Part shown: positions 1-7,910 of the stretch, one piece after another
How positions within the stretch are numbered: the stretch's first letter is position 1
How the letters are laid out: each line of letters starts with the position of its first letter
Source of the DNA: CAZEAN01 sp964510225
GTDB lineage: Bacteria > Planctomycetota > Planctomycetia > Isosphaerales > Isosphaeraceae
NCBI GenBank assembly: GCA_964510225.1
Contig: CAZEAN010000059.1
Span: forward strand, 1 to 37,634
Direction of reading: 5' to 3'
Length of the DNA stretch: 37,634 nt
Program-made: the position numbers and the translations under genes
The notes under the pieces: model-generated
What the model was told of the DNA's origin: nothing
What the model saw: only the letters and a program-made list of their open reading frames with translations
The model's database searches: none

Positions 1-55
1 AGGATTGCGAAGCTACTTCACTTGGTGAAAATCGGCTGAGCGAGCCAGGGGATGG
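1..55. repeat. 55-nt direct repeat, copy 1
   Basis: The first 55 bases are identical to 584-638. Similarity continues weakly for about 25 bases beyond each copy and then stops. The unit holds two small inverted repeats, TTCAC/GTGAA and GGCT/AGCC. Copy 1 touches the window edge, so the repeat may extend further left. No transposase or integrase is nearby. It could be a dispersed repeat family or a local duplication; the sequence does not decide. Confidence 0.85.
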
Positions 56-583
56 AGTCAAGGGATCATCTCGCGAGAGTAGGGGAGTGGAGCGTTGTAA
101 GGTAGGGTTAGTTGGCGAGGCTTATGTAACTCAGCTCTCCTGTACTACAACCCGTGAGGAGATTTGTGACTCGTTCGGGAGATCGACGAGCATAACTCGA
201 CGCGGCAGGTAAGATTCTTACTCAAATCGATCTTTTTGATGTAACAAGATGTCATAATTTAATTAGAAAATTCTTGGATCCCGAATCGCTCCTCCGTGCA
301 GGCCACCCTCCAGGCTCCCGATGAAAAAATCATGTTGGTAGAGCAGTAAATTGGCACGGAGAAGTGTCCCAACCGAACGCACTCCACTTGAAGACGGAAT
401 TCACAGGGCCGAACGCCAGACAACAACTCAGACGGTTCTCCAGGATACGAAGTCCAATCCAAGCTGCAACATGTAATCATTATTGATAATTTGATTTGCC
501 GTATGTTAGTATTGGACGCTTATGTATTGAAAGCAAGTTGAAATTATGCGGCGTCTTTGGGCCAAAAACGATGGAGCTGGTTG

Positions 584-638
584 AGGATTGCGAAGCTACT
601 TCACTTGGTGAAAATCGGCTGAGCGAGCCAGGGGATGG
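584..638. repeat. 55-nt direct repeat, copy 2
   Basis: Exact copy of bases 1-55 in the same orientation, 583 bases away. The flanks differ on the right after about 25 partly matching bases. The left flank of copy 1 lies outside the window, so the true left border is unknown. Confidence 0.85.
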
Positions 639-785
639 CAGCCAAGCGATAATCTCGCGGGTGCGTAGCCTTCTCCACTGGAACCTGATACTCCGTGGAG
701 ATTTCACTGGGGCAGGAATTGGGAATATTGGCTGCCAGCGTCGGCAACAAACCCCATAGTGCCCCTCTGATTGGTAAATTAAGCC

Positions 786-821
786 CAGCCTTTCCACGAA
801 TTGGATTGCGTGGAAGGGCTG
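786..821 (-). terminator. Hairpin downstream of the PEP-CTERM gene
   Basis: Arms 786-798 and 809-821 form a 13-bp stem with one G-T type position and a 10-base loop. It lies about 95 bases beyond the stop of the minus-strand PEP-CTERM gene. On that strand the stem is followed by an imperfect T-rich stretch (TTAATTT) rather than a clean T run, so it is a plausible but weak intrinsic terminator. Confidence 0.4.
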
Positions 822-916
822 AGACGAGAAATTGCGAACAGTTGCACCAGAGCGATCTTGTAATCTTCGGAAACTGATCAGCCCTGAAGTGTTAAGGTCA
901 GACAGCAGCGTTGACC

Positions 917-1540
917 TTAGGCGCGGCGTGCTCGGCGGTAGCCAACAAGAGCGAGACCGCCAAGACCGATCAGACCGGAAACCAACGAAGTCGGCTCGGG
1001 AATAGCGACACCAATGTCAGCTTGAGCAGCTTCATTGTCGAAATTCGTGGCGAACGAGCCGTTAAAGCCGGTGTTCGAGGCAATGATACCGCCGAGTCGG
1101 CCTTCGTAGAGACTCAGGACAGCAGCGTTACCACCAGTGGGAGTGAAGGTAAATTCAAGAATACCACCAGCAGCGTTCGAACCAACCAGTTCGGTCAAAT
1201 CTCCGGTCAAGAGCGGCGAGGTGTCCGCACCGATGGATGGGATAGTTCCGGTAACAACAACCGTACCACCGAGCAACGTGCCAGAATCGTCAATGATGGC
1301 TTCGATCGTACCAACGCCGCCTAGAATGGTTTGAACGCCGTTTTCATCGAGAAGTTGGATAGCCAATCCCTCAAATGAGTATTCGTCCGAAGTTGCGTCA
1401 TATACCGAGTTGGCGAGCTGGACAAGGATGTCTGGGGTAGGTTCGAGGATGAGTGAGGCGCGGGCGGTGTTAGCGACGCTGAGAAGTGTAACAGCGATAG
1501 CTGCGAGGCCGAGGCGACCGAAGAGCGAAGAAAGTTGCAC
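917..1540 (-). CDS. PEP-CTERM domain protein, secreted
   Basis: A 207-residue protein with the layout of PEP-CTERM proteins. It has an N-terminal signal peptide (about residues 1-28: hydrophobic LAAIAVTLLSVA then ARA), a Gly/Thr/Leu-rich mature part, and a C-terminal sorting tail. The tail has IPEPTS near residue 180, a hydrophobic helix (LIGLGGLALVGY), and a basic end (RRARRA). Family knowledge: such tails are handled by an exosortase and the protein goes to the cell surface or matrix. No exosortase gene is in this window. The start is GTG, supported by GGAG seven bases upstream; the stop is TAA. The middle of the protein is not recognised, so its ligand or role is unknown. It stands alone, with long non-coding flanks on both sides. 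Confidence 0.88.
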   Translation of the reverse strand: MQLSSLFGRLGLAAIAVTLLSVANTARASLILEPTPDILVQLANSVYDATSDEYSFEGLAIQLLDENGVQTILGGVGTIEAIIDDSGTLLGGTVVVTGTIPSIGADTSPLLTGDLTELVGSNAAGGILEFTFTPTGGNAAVLSLYEGRLGGIIASNTGFNGSFATNFDNEAAQADIGVAIPEPTSLVSGLIGLGGLALVGYRRARRA

Positions 1541-1623
1541 AGAAAATCTCCGTGAGTAAAGTTGTCAGTAATCAGGGTGTGGAGAGCGAGTCACTGCATC
1601 GGTGAACGAGGACGGCTTGATCC

Positions 1624-1656
1624 TCTGTGGTCGGGAAGTTTTAAACTTCACACAGA
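1624..1656 (-). promoter_or_regulatory. Inverted repeat upstream of the PEP-CTERM gene
   Basis: An outer pair TCTGTG/CACAGA (1624-1629, 1651-1656) encloses an inner pair GAAGTT/AACTTC (1635-1640, 1644-1649) around a 3-base centre. It lies 84-116 bases upstream of the GTG start. It could be an operator or a 5' leader hairpin; no further evidence favours either. Confidence 0.35.
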
Positions 1657-2464
1657 CTGAATCAAGGCCGTGTAGATCACCTCATTTCTCCTGCTGAAAG
1701 CCTAAGCCAGGATGACGAATCCAGGAAGGTATCCCACATTCCACAGTTCTTCCACACATGCTGAGCGGATGGAATCAAAGATGGAATGAGGCCAGCTAGA
1801 AGATAGTGGGGATTACAACCTCGTTCATGGCTGCATTAGTTTATACTGGGCTCACCGGCGGTTGTGAACCTTCTCGACGTGAGATTTAAATCTGGTGTTG
1901 CATCTGGGCAACATCGCAAGGGTGCGAGTGGAGAACGTGCTATATCACGTAGTCAAACCGGGATTGAAGCGGTCAGAAAAGCTATTTTGGGCAGCACCTC
2001 TTAAGTAAGCCGTCGTGGGTGCGAAAAAGCCAGTCAGGAAGTAAAGTCTGAGAAGTAAAGAGAACCTCGATCGCTCCTGTCACAAAATATTTATACATGT
2101 TTTGAAAAACATAACGCATAGAAGAGCGTTTGAACTAAGCCCAATCCACTGGAACGCACAATTCAGGGGCGGAACTGCAGTAAGCCGGAGCCAGGACTTC
2201 AGAGGGATGACGATACTTCTGCATCAGCTTGGGGAACTCCATCATTGTGTTCCACCCCCCTCATTTCCGAGATTCACACTACAGGGGATTGATTCCAAGA
2301 GTTCCGGGATCCAATGAACTCGGGGCTTGCGATTTTTGAGGAGAACATTCCAGGACCCTTACAAAGAAAAAAGGGCTCTAGTTGCGCGCACGGCAAGAAA
2401 TCGGACAAAAAAGTTTCTCCTGAGTTAGCAAGATGTTACGTCAAATAGTACCAGTGCATAGCAA

Positions 2465-2482
2465 GAAAACCGGACGGTTTTC
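2465..2482 (+). promoter_or_regulatory. Palindrome upstream of the DUF433 gene
   Basis: GAAAACCG and CGGTTTTC form a perfect 8-bp inverted repeat separated by two bases. It lies 17 bases before an upstream in-frame GTG (2500) and about 107 bases before the preferred ATG (2590). Its symmetry suits a dimeric repressor site. An autoregulation link is only a guess, based on DUF433 proteins often being antitoxin-like. Confidence 0.3.
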
Positions 2483-2589
2483 GTGACTTTGAGCGTTGCG
2501 TGATCGCGATGATATGGGCGAACTCCACGAGGGGCGGTCAACGGAGACCGCTGTGGGTGGATCGACGTGTGATCAATCAAAATGAGGCA

Positions 2590-3366
2590 ATGATGTCAAC
2601 TTTACTTGGTCAAACCTTCGGAATGGGCACCGCAGCATCGACTACGTTTAACATCCCTACTGCGGTCAACGTGTCGTGGAATCAGTCGGGCTCGGTTCCG
2701 TCGGATCGTCAACTCGAGGAACCATTCTCCATGGCACGCTTGTCGATCCTCGGAGGCTCCGATCTCGAATTCAAACAGGTCCTCGACGCGATCCGTCGCG
2801 AGCTGAGTCCGCAGGGACTCATCGAGGCCCTCATGGTTGATCAATTCTTAGTTGCAGTCACTCGACTCCGACGCGCGATTCAACAACGTTCGGAGACTGT
2901 CAGTGATGACATCGCCGAGGCAGAACGAACGATCGCATGGTCACTTGGCGAGTTAGACAAGCATCGGCAGCGCGACTCGGTACGCTGGGGAACCGCTTCC
3001 AAAGCATCGAGCAAGGTTGAATCGATTGAGTCGTTGACGCCGCTTTCTGCTGATGATCAGTACGTCGGTAAGGCTCCGGAATCTCAGAGCAGTGGACAGA
3101 ATCCAGAGTCCTTCAAGAAGGCTCCCCCCACAATCAAATCGGATGACGATCGGAGCTGGTGCACCAGGCTCTGCATCGATGAGAACGTTTCAGATGAGAT
3201 CCCCGTGATCAAGGGGACTTGGGTGACGACGAATCAGGTTGTCTCCCTCCTCGTCGATGGTTGGAGCTGGGATGACATCCTTCGACACTACCCCGAATTG
3301 ACAGAATTAGATATCCGCGCCTGTCTCAATTACTCGGTTGAGCAAGATGGTCCGATTAAGGTCTGA
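2590..3366 (+). CDS. DUF433 domain protein with N-terminal planctomycete-type helical domain
   Basis: The preferred start, an ATG at 2590 or the adjacent ATG at 2593, has GAGG just upstream and gives about 258 residues. An in-frame GTG at 2500 would add 30 residues of unconvincing sequence. The C-terminal ~55 residues match DUF433: a P-V-I-KGTWVTTNQVV strand-helix, a G-WSWDDIL helix, YPELTELDIRACLNYS, then an acidic end. DUF433 is a small winged-helix-like fold often found as an antitoxin next to a PIN-type toxin; no toxin gene is adjacent. The N-terminal part (FKQVLDAIRRELSPQG..., then LRRAI) resembles a short helical segment seen in planctomycete proteins of unknown function. The central ~60 residues are Ser/Lys/Glu-rich and probably a linker. 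DNA binding is an inference. The gene stops in TGA and converges on the Mrp gene across a strong hairpin. Confidence 0.75.
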   Translation: MMSTLLGQTFGMGTAASTTFNIPTAVNVSWNQSGSVPSDRQLEEPFSMARLSILGGSDLEFKQVLDAIRRELSPQGLIEALMVDQFLVAVTRLRRAIQQRSETVSDDIAEAERTIAWSLGELDKHRQRDSVRWGTASKASSKVESIESLTPLSADDQYVGKAPESQSSGQNPESFKKAPPTIKSDDDRSWCTRLCIDENVSDEIPVIKGTWVTTNQVVSLLVDGWSWDDILRHYPELTELDIRACLNYSVEQDGPIKV

Positions 3367-3388
3367 AGAGCAAAGAAGTCAACCAGAG

Positions 3389-3418
3389 GAGGGGATCATC
3401 CAGATTGGCGATCCCCTC
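3389..3418. terminator. Bidirectional hairpin between convergent genes
   Basis: GAGGGGATC (3389-3397) and GATCCCCTC (3410-3418) form a perfect 9-bp stem with a 12-base loop. It lies between the stop of the plus-strand DUF433 gene (3366) and the stop of the minus-strand Mrp gene (3433). The position suits termination of both transcripts, although neither side has a long T run. Confidence 0.6.
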
Positions 3419-3432
3419 GTCGCTTAGTAAAA

Positions 3433-4530
3433 TTAGTTAAGAATTTCGAGTTTAGGAAGCTTAGGAGTTTTGAGATTACGGATGCTCACCTGTTGCGCGA
3501 GCGATTCAACGACCTGCATCAAGTTCAGCTTCGCTGACGATTGGTCAGAGATCACTTCGTGGAGTTGACCGATCTCACCGTCTTCGCGAATCTTGGTCAA
3601 GAAGGGAACTTCCCCGAGGAAGGGGATCCTCAGTTCTTCCGCTTTACGACGCGCACCGCCGTGGCCATAGAGATAAACCCGTTCGCCACCGCCCGGAGGA
3701 TCGAAGTAGCTCTTGTTCTCGACGATCCCGAGGATCGGGACCTTCAATTGCTGGAACATCGAGACGGCACGGGTGGCATCGAGCATCGCGACGGCTTCAG
3801 GCGTACAGACGACCACTGCACCCGTCAGTGGGAGGCTTTGCGAGAGGGTCAACGGGACGTCCCCCGTACCAGGCGGGAGATCGATTATTAGGTAATCAAG
3901 CTCTCCCCATTCGACCTGTCGGAGAAACTGATTCACGATCCCGTGGAGCATTGGGCCGCGCATCACCACGGCTTGTTCCGGCTTGACCAAGAACCCGATC
4001 GACATCAGCCGGAGGCCATTGGCTTGGATGGGCTCAATCCGCTCGCCACGGGCCATCGGCCGACCCTCTGCACCGACGAGATGGGGAATCGAGGGGCCGT
4101 AGATGTCAGCATCCATTAATCCGACCCGCGACCCGTAAGATTGCAGACCGAACGCAATGGCGGCTGCCAGAGTCGATTTTCCGACTCCACCCTTTCCAGA
4201 TCCGACCGCGATCACGTTACGGATTCCCGGAATATCTCCCTTCTCGATCACTCCTTTACCGCGGACATCGGCAGTCATATTGACTACGAGGGTTCGTTCC
4301 GTTCCGAGTCGATTTGTAAGCGCTTCTCGGACGTCGGCCTCGATTTTTGCCTTCAATGGACATGCCGGAGTTGTCAGGTTGACCGAGAGTTCCAGACGAT
4401 CGTCAGTGATCCGGATGTCCTTGATCATCCCGAGATCAACGAGATCGCGTTGGAGGTCAGGATCCTTGACGCCTTCCAAGGCTTGGAGCACATCTTGTTC
4501 GGACAAATGGGGTGCGGAGCCAGTCGACAT
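3433..4530 (-). CDS. Mrp/NBP35-type Fe-S carrier P-loop ATPase lacking the CxxC motif
   Basis: A 365-residue MinD-like ATPase of the Mrp/ApbC/Nbp35 group, which carries and transfers Fe-S clusters. The start at 4530 is chosen because GGAGG lies seven bases upstream; the frame runs open 38 codons further but would overlap the upstream gene. Residues about 8-85 form the MIP18/DUF59 domain with TTPACPLK. The deviant Walker A SGKGGVGKST is at 111-120, with DADIYGPS at 140-147, IDLPPGTGD near 216-224 and GHGGARRKAEEL near 289-300. The unusual point is that the usual ENMSYF-x-C-P-x-C stretch reads ENKSYFDPPGGGE (271-283). Both cluster-bridging cysteines are therefore absent. The protein may still be an ATPase but may not hold a bridging cluster in the standard way. 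It follows a hypothetical gene on the same strand by 70 bases. Confidence 0.92.
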   Translation of the reverse strand: MSTGSAPHLSEQDVLQALEGVKDPDLQRDLVDLGMIKDIRITDDRLELSVNLTTPACPLKAKIEADVREALTNRLGTERTLVVNMTADVRGKGVIEKGDIPGIRNVIAVGSGKGGVGKSTLAAAIAFGLQSYGSRVGLMDADIYGPSIPHLVGAEGRPMARGERIEPIQANGLRLMSIGFLVKPEQAVVMRGPMLHGIVNQFLRQVEWGELDYLIIDLPPGTGDVPLTLSQSLPLTGAVVVCTPEAVAMLDATRAVSMFQQLKVPILGIVENKSYFDPPGGGERVYLYGHGGARRKAEELRIPFLGEVPFLTKIREDGEIGQLHEVISDQSSAKLNLMQVVESLAQQVSIRNLKTPKLPKLEILN

Positions 4531-4600
4531 CGGTGTACCTCCGGTTGATCCGGATCCAATAAGACTTTTACTGGGTGGATCGAAAGAACGAGTGAGCAGG

Positions 4601-5068
4601 TCAGCAACGAGTGATGGCGTTGAAACGTTGCAGTTCGAGATCAATCAGGTAGTTGGCGTTTTGTTCGTCTCGCTTGGTTTCTTCGAGGATCACGGGGCTG
4701 GCAGTAGCAGCCCGATGTTCTGCGAGTGGAAGCCACTGATCGATCAGCGAGGCAACGTAGGGCGGGGGTGTAAACCCGGTGAGTGCCAGCGTCGCCCCAG
4801 CAATCCGCGCCAGTCGACTCAACTCAGGACGATTCTCCGAGTCGAGCACCAGAAACAAACCGTTCGGGGATTGGGCACGTATTGTAATGAGACGCTCGAG
4901 TATGAGGGTTGGCTGGGGAGTAATGTCCAATACCACGATTGGACACAACGTTCCTTCGATCGACGCAATCAGATCGTTCGGACCTCTTGACTCAACCCAA
5001 CGGATGACGCGGCTCCGGAGTCGTTCTCGAAGTTGTCGAGCCCAGAATCCTAGGCGTTCATGAATCAA
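4601..5068 (-). CDS. Hypothetical protein, possibly receiver-like
   Basis: A 155-residue protein starting with ATG, stopping in TGA, 70 bases upstream of the Mrp gene on the same strand, so probably co-transcribed. I do not recognise the family with certainty. The middle has an alternating strand-helix pattern: a hydrophobic strand PIVVLDI, another GLFLVLDS, then IAGATLALTGFTPPPYVASL. This is reminiscent of a degenerate response-regulator receiver fold, but the acidic pocket and the phospho-acceptor Asp are not evident. The N-terminus is strongly basic and helical. No Shine-Dalgarno sequence is clear. The codon pattern matches its neighbours and the coding frame is clean, so it is likely a real gene. 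Confidence 0.65.
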   Translation of the reverse strand: MIHERLGFWARQLRERLRSRVIRWVESRGPNDLIASIEGTLCPIVVLDITPQPTLILERLITIRAQSPNGLFLVLDSENRPELSRLARIAGATLALTGFTPPPYVASLIDQWLPLAEHRAATASPVILEETKRDEQNANYLIDLELQRFNAITRC

Positions 5069-5261
5069 GACAAGCTGAAGTTCCAGAACTTCACTCCAAT
5101 CTCTTGAGTTCCGATCCTTAGGATTTTCTCCAGAATCGTTTGTTACACTATTCTAAATGATTCAGCTTGAATCGGCGAACGCCGATTGATCGTGGCGAGG
5201 TCAAGAATTGGATAGAAGTTAAACTGATCGACCGGGGTCGCACCTGAGGGTAAACAGTCAC

Positions 5262-6254
5262 ATGGCCAACAATGATTACTATGAGACACTTGGGGTGGGC
5301 CGTGATGTGTCAGCCGACGAGCTGAAGCGCGCCTACCGGACTCTTGCACGGCAGTATCATCCCGATCTAAATCCTGATGATAAGGGGACAGCCGAACTCA
5401 AATTCAAGCAAGTTCAAGAAGCCTATGACGTTCTAAGTGATCCTGAGAAGCGGAAGCGGTATGACCTCTATGGAAATGCTGCGTTCCAGGAACATAGTGG
5501 CTTTGGAGGAGCGTCAGGTGCTGGTCCATTTAGGGGTCAGTGGTCGGCACGACAGGGCGGCCCTTCGGATACTGCCCACTTCGACTTCGGAGACTTGTTC
5601 AACCCGACGTTCCAACAAGACGACGCGGCAGCCGGTTCTGGGTTGTTCGAAGATCTCCTGAAAAGGATGCGGGGCGGGGGACGTCGTCATGAGGGGCCGA
5701 ATCAAGCCTCTGGACTTGATATCGAATCATCTGCACAAATCCCGTTCCTGGTCGCCGTGAAGGGTGGGAAGCAGATGGTTTACGTCACTAAGCCGGACGG
5801 TTCCTCAAAAACACTCGATTTGACAATCCCGATCGGGATCGAAGACGGCAAGAAGATCCGACTGAAAGGAGAAGGAAATCCCGATCCTCGCGGCGGGCCT
5901 CCTGGTTCACTCTTCCTCACGATTCATGTTGATTCCCATCCGTACTACAAGCGCGAGGGTGCGAACCTGTTGATCGACTTACCGATCACAGTCGGCGAGG
6001 CGATCTTAGGTGGTCGCGTCGATGTTCCAACCTTGGGAAATCCTGTGACGTTGACGATCCCACCTGGAACTTCCTCGGGCCAGAAGCTCCGCCTCAAAGG
6101 ATTCGGTGTACCGGCCCACGGCGACAAGCCTTCAGGTGATCTCGTTGCGGTCGTCAAGATTCATGTGCCCAAGTCTCCCGATCACAAAAGTAAAGAATTG
6201 ATCAAGGAATTCGTGGAGCGCAATCCAGACGATCCGCGTGGATCAATTTGGTAG
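5262..6254 (+). CDS. DnaJ/CbpA-type co-chaperone without zinc finger
   Basis: A 330-residue J-domain protein. The J domain spans about residues 5-70, with the Hsp70-activating HPD at 33-35 and the helix IV end KRKRYDLYG. A Gly/Phe-rich linker follows (about 75-150). The C-terminal substrate-binding and dimerisation domains follow at about 155-320, with LTIPIGIEDGKKIRLKGEG and GEAILGGRVDVPTL. There are no CxxCxGxG repeats, so it is a type II (CbpA/DnaJ-like) protein rather than canonical DnaJ. It should stimulate DnaK ATPase in the cytoplasm. It ends in TAG, six codons before an in-frame TGA that overlaps the ATG of the next gene. It heads the dnaJ-rnpA-yidD run on the plus strand. Confidence 0.93.
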   Translation: MANNDYYETLGVGRDVSADELKRAYRTLARQYHPDLNPDDKGTAELKFKQVQEAYDVLSDPEKRKRYDLYGNAAFQEHSGFGGASGAGPFRGQWSARQGGPSDTAHFDFGDLFNPTFQQDDAAAGSGLFEDLLKRMRGGGRRHEGPNQASGLDIESSAQIPFLVAVKGGKQMVYVTKPDGSSKTLDLTIPIGIEDGKKIRLKGEGNPDPRGGPPGSLFLTIHVDSHPYYKREGANLLIDLPITVGEAILGGRVDVPTLGNPVTLTIPPGTSSGQKLRLKGFGVPAHGDKPSGDLVAVVKIHVPKSPDHKSKELIKEFVERNPDDPRGSIW

Positions 6255-6274
6255 CAGCACAAGAGTTCTCACTG

Positions 6275-6724
6275 ATGGCTGATCTGACTCCAACCTCGCT
6301 CCCCGATAAGGACAACACGTTATCCGCCGAGCGGTTCCGACCACATGAGCGAATTCGTGATCCGAATGACTTTCGGCGCGCTTTTCGTCGTAAGCGATCT
6401 GCGTCAAATCATCTGCTGATAGTTTACGGGATTGAAAACAATTATCCTTATTCAAGGTTAGGCATCTCGATTTCTAAGAAAAAAGTGAGAAAGGCAACCG
6501 ACCGCAATCGGATCAAGCGAATGATCCGGGAAGCCTTCCGGACCAATAAACCCGAAATCTCAACTGGACTCGATCTGATTGTAGTCCCTCGAGGTCCGGC
6601 TTTCTCGTTCGAAGATTCCTGCCGCTCGATCGTTCAGCTTGCAACGGTCATTCGTCGCAAACTAGCACAAGAGCGAACCACTCCGACTCGGTCGAAAGGT
6701 CAAAGCTCGGGGGACCGCGCATGA
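6275..6724 (+). CDS. rnpA: Ribonuclease P protein component
   Basis: About 149 residues from the ATG at 6275; an in-frame TTG at 6248 would overlap dnaJ and is less likely. The family pattern is clear: an N-terminal RIRDPNDFRRAFRRK segment, RLGISISKKKVRKATDRNRIKRMIREAFR containing the conserved RNR motif, then a strand LDLIVVPR. The protein is the basic cofactor of RNase P, which matures tRNA 5' ends with the catalytic RNA. The start lies 20 bases after the dnaJ TAG. The stop overlaps the yidD start in an ATGA arrangement, so translation is probably coupled. No rpmH gene lies upstream, although rpmH is the usual neighbour. Confidence 0.93.
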   Translation: MADLTPTSLPDKDNTLSAERFRPHERIRDPNDFRRAFRRKRSASNHLLIVYGIENNYPYSRLGISISKKKVRKATDRNRIKRMIREAFRTNKPEISTGLDLIVVPRGPAFSFEDSCRSIVQLATVIRRKLAQERTTPTRSKGQSSGDRA

Positions 6725-6987
6725 AGAACGTCGTCAAGACAAACGTCACGATTCAATGGTGGGAATGGCCCAACCGGATCGCGGTTGCGAGTCTCTGTCT
6801 CGTGATACGGGTTTACCAGCTAACACTGTCACCGCTTCTCGGAAATCTCTGTCGGTTCGAGCCAAGCTGCAGTCGATATATGGTGGGTGCACTGCAGAAG
6901 TATGGACTCGTGATTGGCCTCTGGAAAGGTACGAGGCGACTCTTTCGCTGCCATCCCTGGAACCCGGGTGGTTACGATCCTCCCTAA
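6721..6987 (+). CDS. yidD: Membrane protein insertion efficiency factor YidD
   Basis: An 88-residue protein with the YidD/DUF37 signature: a hydrophobic amphipathic N-terminal part (IAVASLCLVIRVYQLTLSPLLG), then CRFEPSCSRYMVGALQKYG, a KGTRRLFRCHPWNPGGYDP segment and the end. Family knowledge: it sits at the inner membrane and helps YidC-dependent insertion. It starts within the rnpA stop (ATGA overlap). The usual next gene, yidC, is absent; instead a minus-strand acyltransferase gene converges 27 bases away. Stop is TAA. Confidence 0.94.
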   Translation: MKNVVKTNVTIQWWEWPNRIAVASLCLVIRVYQLTLSPLLGNLCRFEPSCSRYMVGALQKYGLVIGLWKGTRRLFRCHPWNPGGYDPP

Positions 6988-7014
6988 CCGCTAACATTGC
7001 ATGGGCGTTCGATC

Positions 7015-7863
7015 TCAAGGCTTCAAGCGTTTGGCTGAGGCCTGATCGGAAGCCGTCGAATAATCGTGAGCGGGTCCGCCGAAAGTTGATTGAATCCGCG
7101 CGTACTGATCATGCGTTGAGCCTTTTCCACGGAGTAGTACCTCAAACCTCGTATCATCTTGTGCAAACATTTCTTTCTTTAAAATTTCTAGCTCATTAGT
7201 TAACAATTGGCAGCAGTCATCGAGGATCGTGAATCGCGCGTTGGAATCAAAGTACGCTGGTGTTCCGAACCGGACACAAGCGACCGGATGTTCTTCTTGC
7301 CAGTATTCAAACCTCAGTGCGGTCGGGACGATCAGGAGACGACCGGTTCGACGCAACAAGAGGCGGAGCCCACCCTGGAATTCAAGGGGGCGGACGTCGT
7401 TGCTTACGATCTTTCCCTGCGGGAATAACCAAACGCCCGATCGAGGTTTCTGTAGTAGCATAGCGGTGTAGTCAATCGATGCCCGGATCGAAGACGGATT
7501 CGTCCGGTCTACCGAATACGCGCCGATTCTTTGGAAAAATCTAAACTTGATCATGTTGGAATGATCTGTCATCCCGTATCCATCAATTGGTATAGATGAG
7601 TTTAGCCAGTGTGCCATAAAGAAATCCCACCAGCTTGAATGATTCGCCACAAAGAGAAATCCCGATACGCATTCATTCAATTGTTTTCTAAGTTCGCTTA
7701 AGCCTTGTCCCAAAATCAAGTGAAAATGTGATTTTAATTTGTGGCGGATCAAGGCATGCACGGCGTGACGAAGCCAGCCGTGCTTTTTTGCTCTGATGAT
7801 GGGCGAGTCGGAGCGAAATGGGGGGGAGTCGTCGGAAGCGCCGACGTCCGCTGCTGGGGACAT
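7015..7863 (-). CDS. Lysophospholipid acyltransferase family protein (PlsC-like)
   Basis: About 282 residues from the ATG at 7863, which has GGAG seven bases upstream. The frame runs open further, into the permease gene, but that part is not family-like. The catalytic NHxxxxD motif reads NHSSWWD. The second motif is LFPQGK in place of FPEGT, a variant seen in outlying members. A positively placed hydrophobic segment follows (RRTGRLLIVPTAL). It probably transfers an acyl chain to a lipid or glycan acceptor at the cytoplasmic face of the membrane; the substrate cannot be told. It follows the ABC permease by 47 bases on the same strand, so a shared envelope or lipid operon is likely. It lacks a long N-terminal membrane span. 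Stop is TGA. Confidence 0.8.
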   Translation of the reverse strand: MSPAADVGASDDSPPFRSDSPIIRAKKHGWLRHAVHALIRHKLKSHFHLILGQGLSELRKQLNECVSGFLFVANHSSWWDFFMAHWLNSSIPIDGYGMTDHSNMIKFRFFQRIGAYSVDRTNPSSIRASIDYTAMLLQKPRSGVWLFPQGKIVSNDVRPLEFQGGLRLLLRRTGRLLIVPTALRFEYWQEEHPVACVRFGTPAYFDSNARFTILDDCCQLLTNELEILKKEMFAQDDTRFEVLLRGKGSTHDQYARIQSTFGGPAHDYSTASDQASAKRLKP

Positions 7864-7910
7864 GAAGCAGCTCCACTGGAGGGCAGAAGACTGGACGGAG
7901 TCGGCTGATC

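Larger units (their letters stand above)
1..916. other. Intergenic region with no convincing gene
   Basis: Short open frames occur on both strands (for example 259-480 and 480-797 minus, 496-759 plus), but none resembles a known family and none has a clear ribosome binding site. The identifiable content is the two copies of a 55-nt repeat and a hairpin at 786-821. The region may be decayed DNA or hold an unrecognised RNA. Confidence 0.5.
1541..2589. other. Intergenic region of about 1 kb
   Basis: No frame here looks protein-coding; the 71-codon frame at 2102-2317 has no family resemblance. The region should hold the promoter of the minus-strand PEP-CTERM gene and that of the plus-strand DUF433 gene. 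Two inverted repeats (1624-1656 and 2465-2482) are listed separately. Confidence 0.5.

Noticed and set aside
2102..2317. A 71-codon plus-strand frame
   Set aside because: There is no family resemblance and the composition is random-looking.
4157..4990. A 277-codon plus-strand open frame
   Set aside because: It lies antisense to the Mrp gene and the hypothetical gene before it, which have clear family or coding features; its residue pattern is Arg/Ser-rich, as in shadow frames.
6248..6274. TTG start for rnpA overlapping dnaJ
   Set aside because: The ATG at 6275 gives a normal-length RnpA, and the extra nine residues are not family-like.
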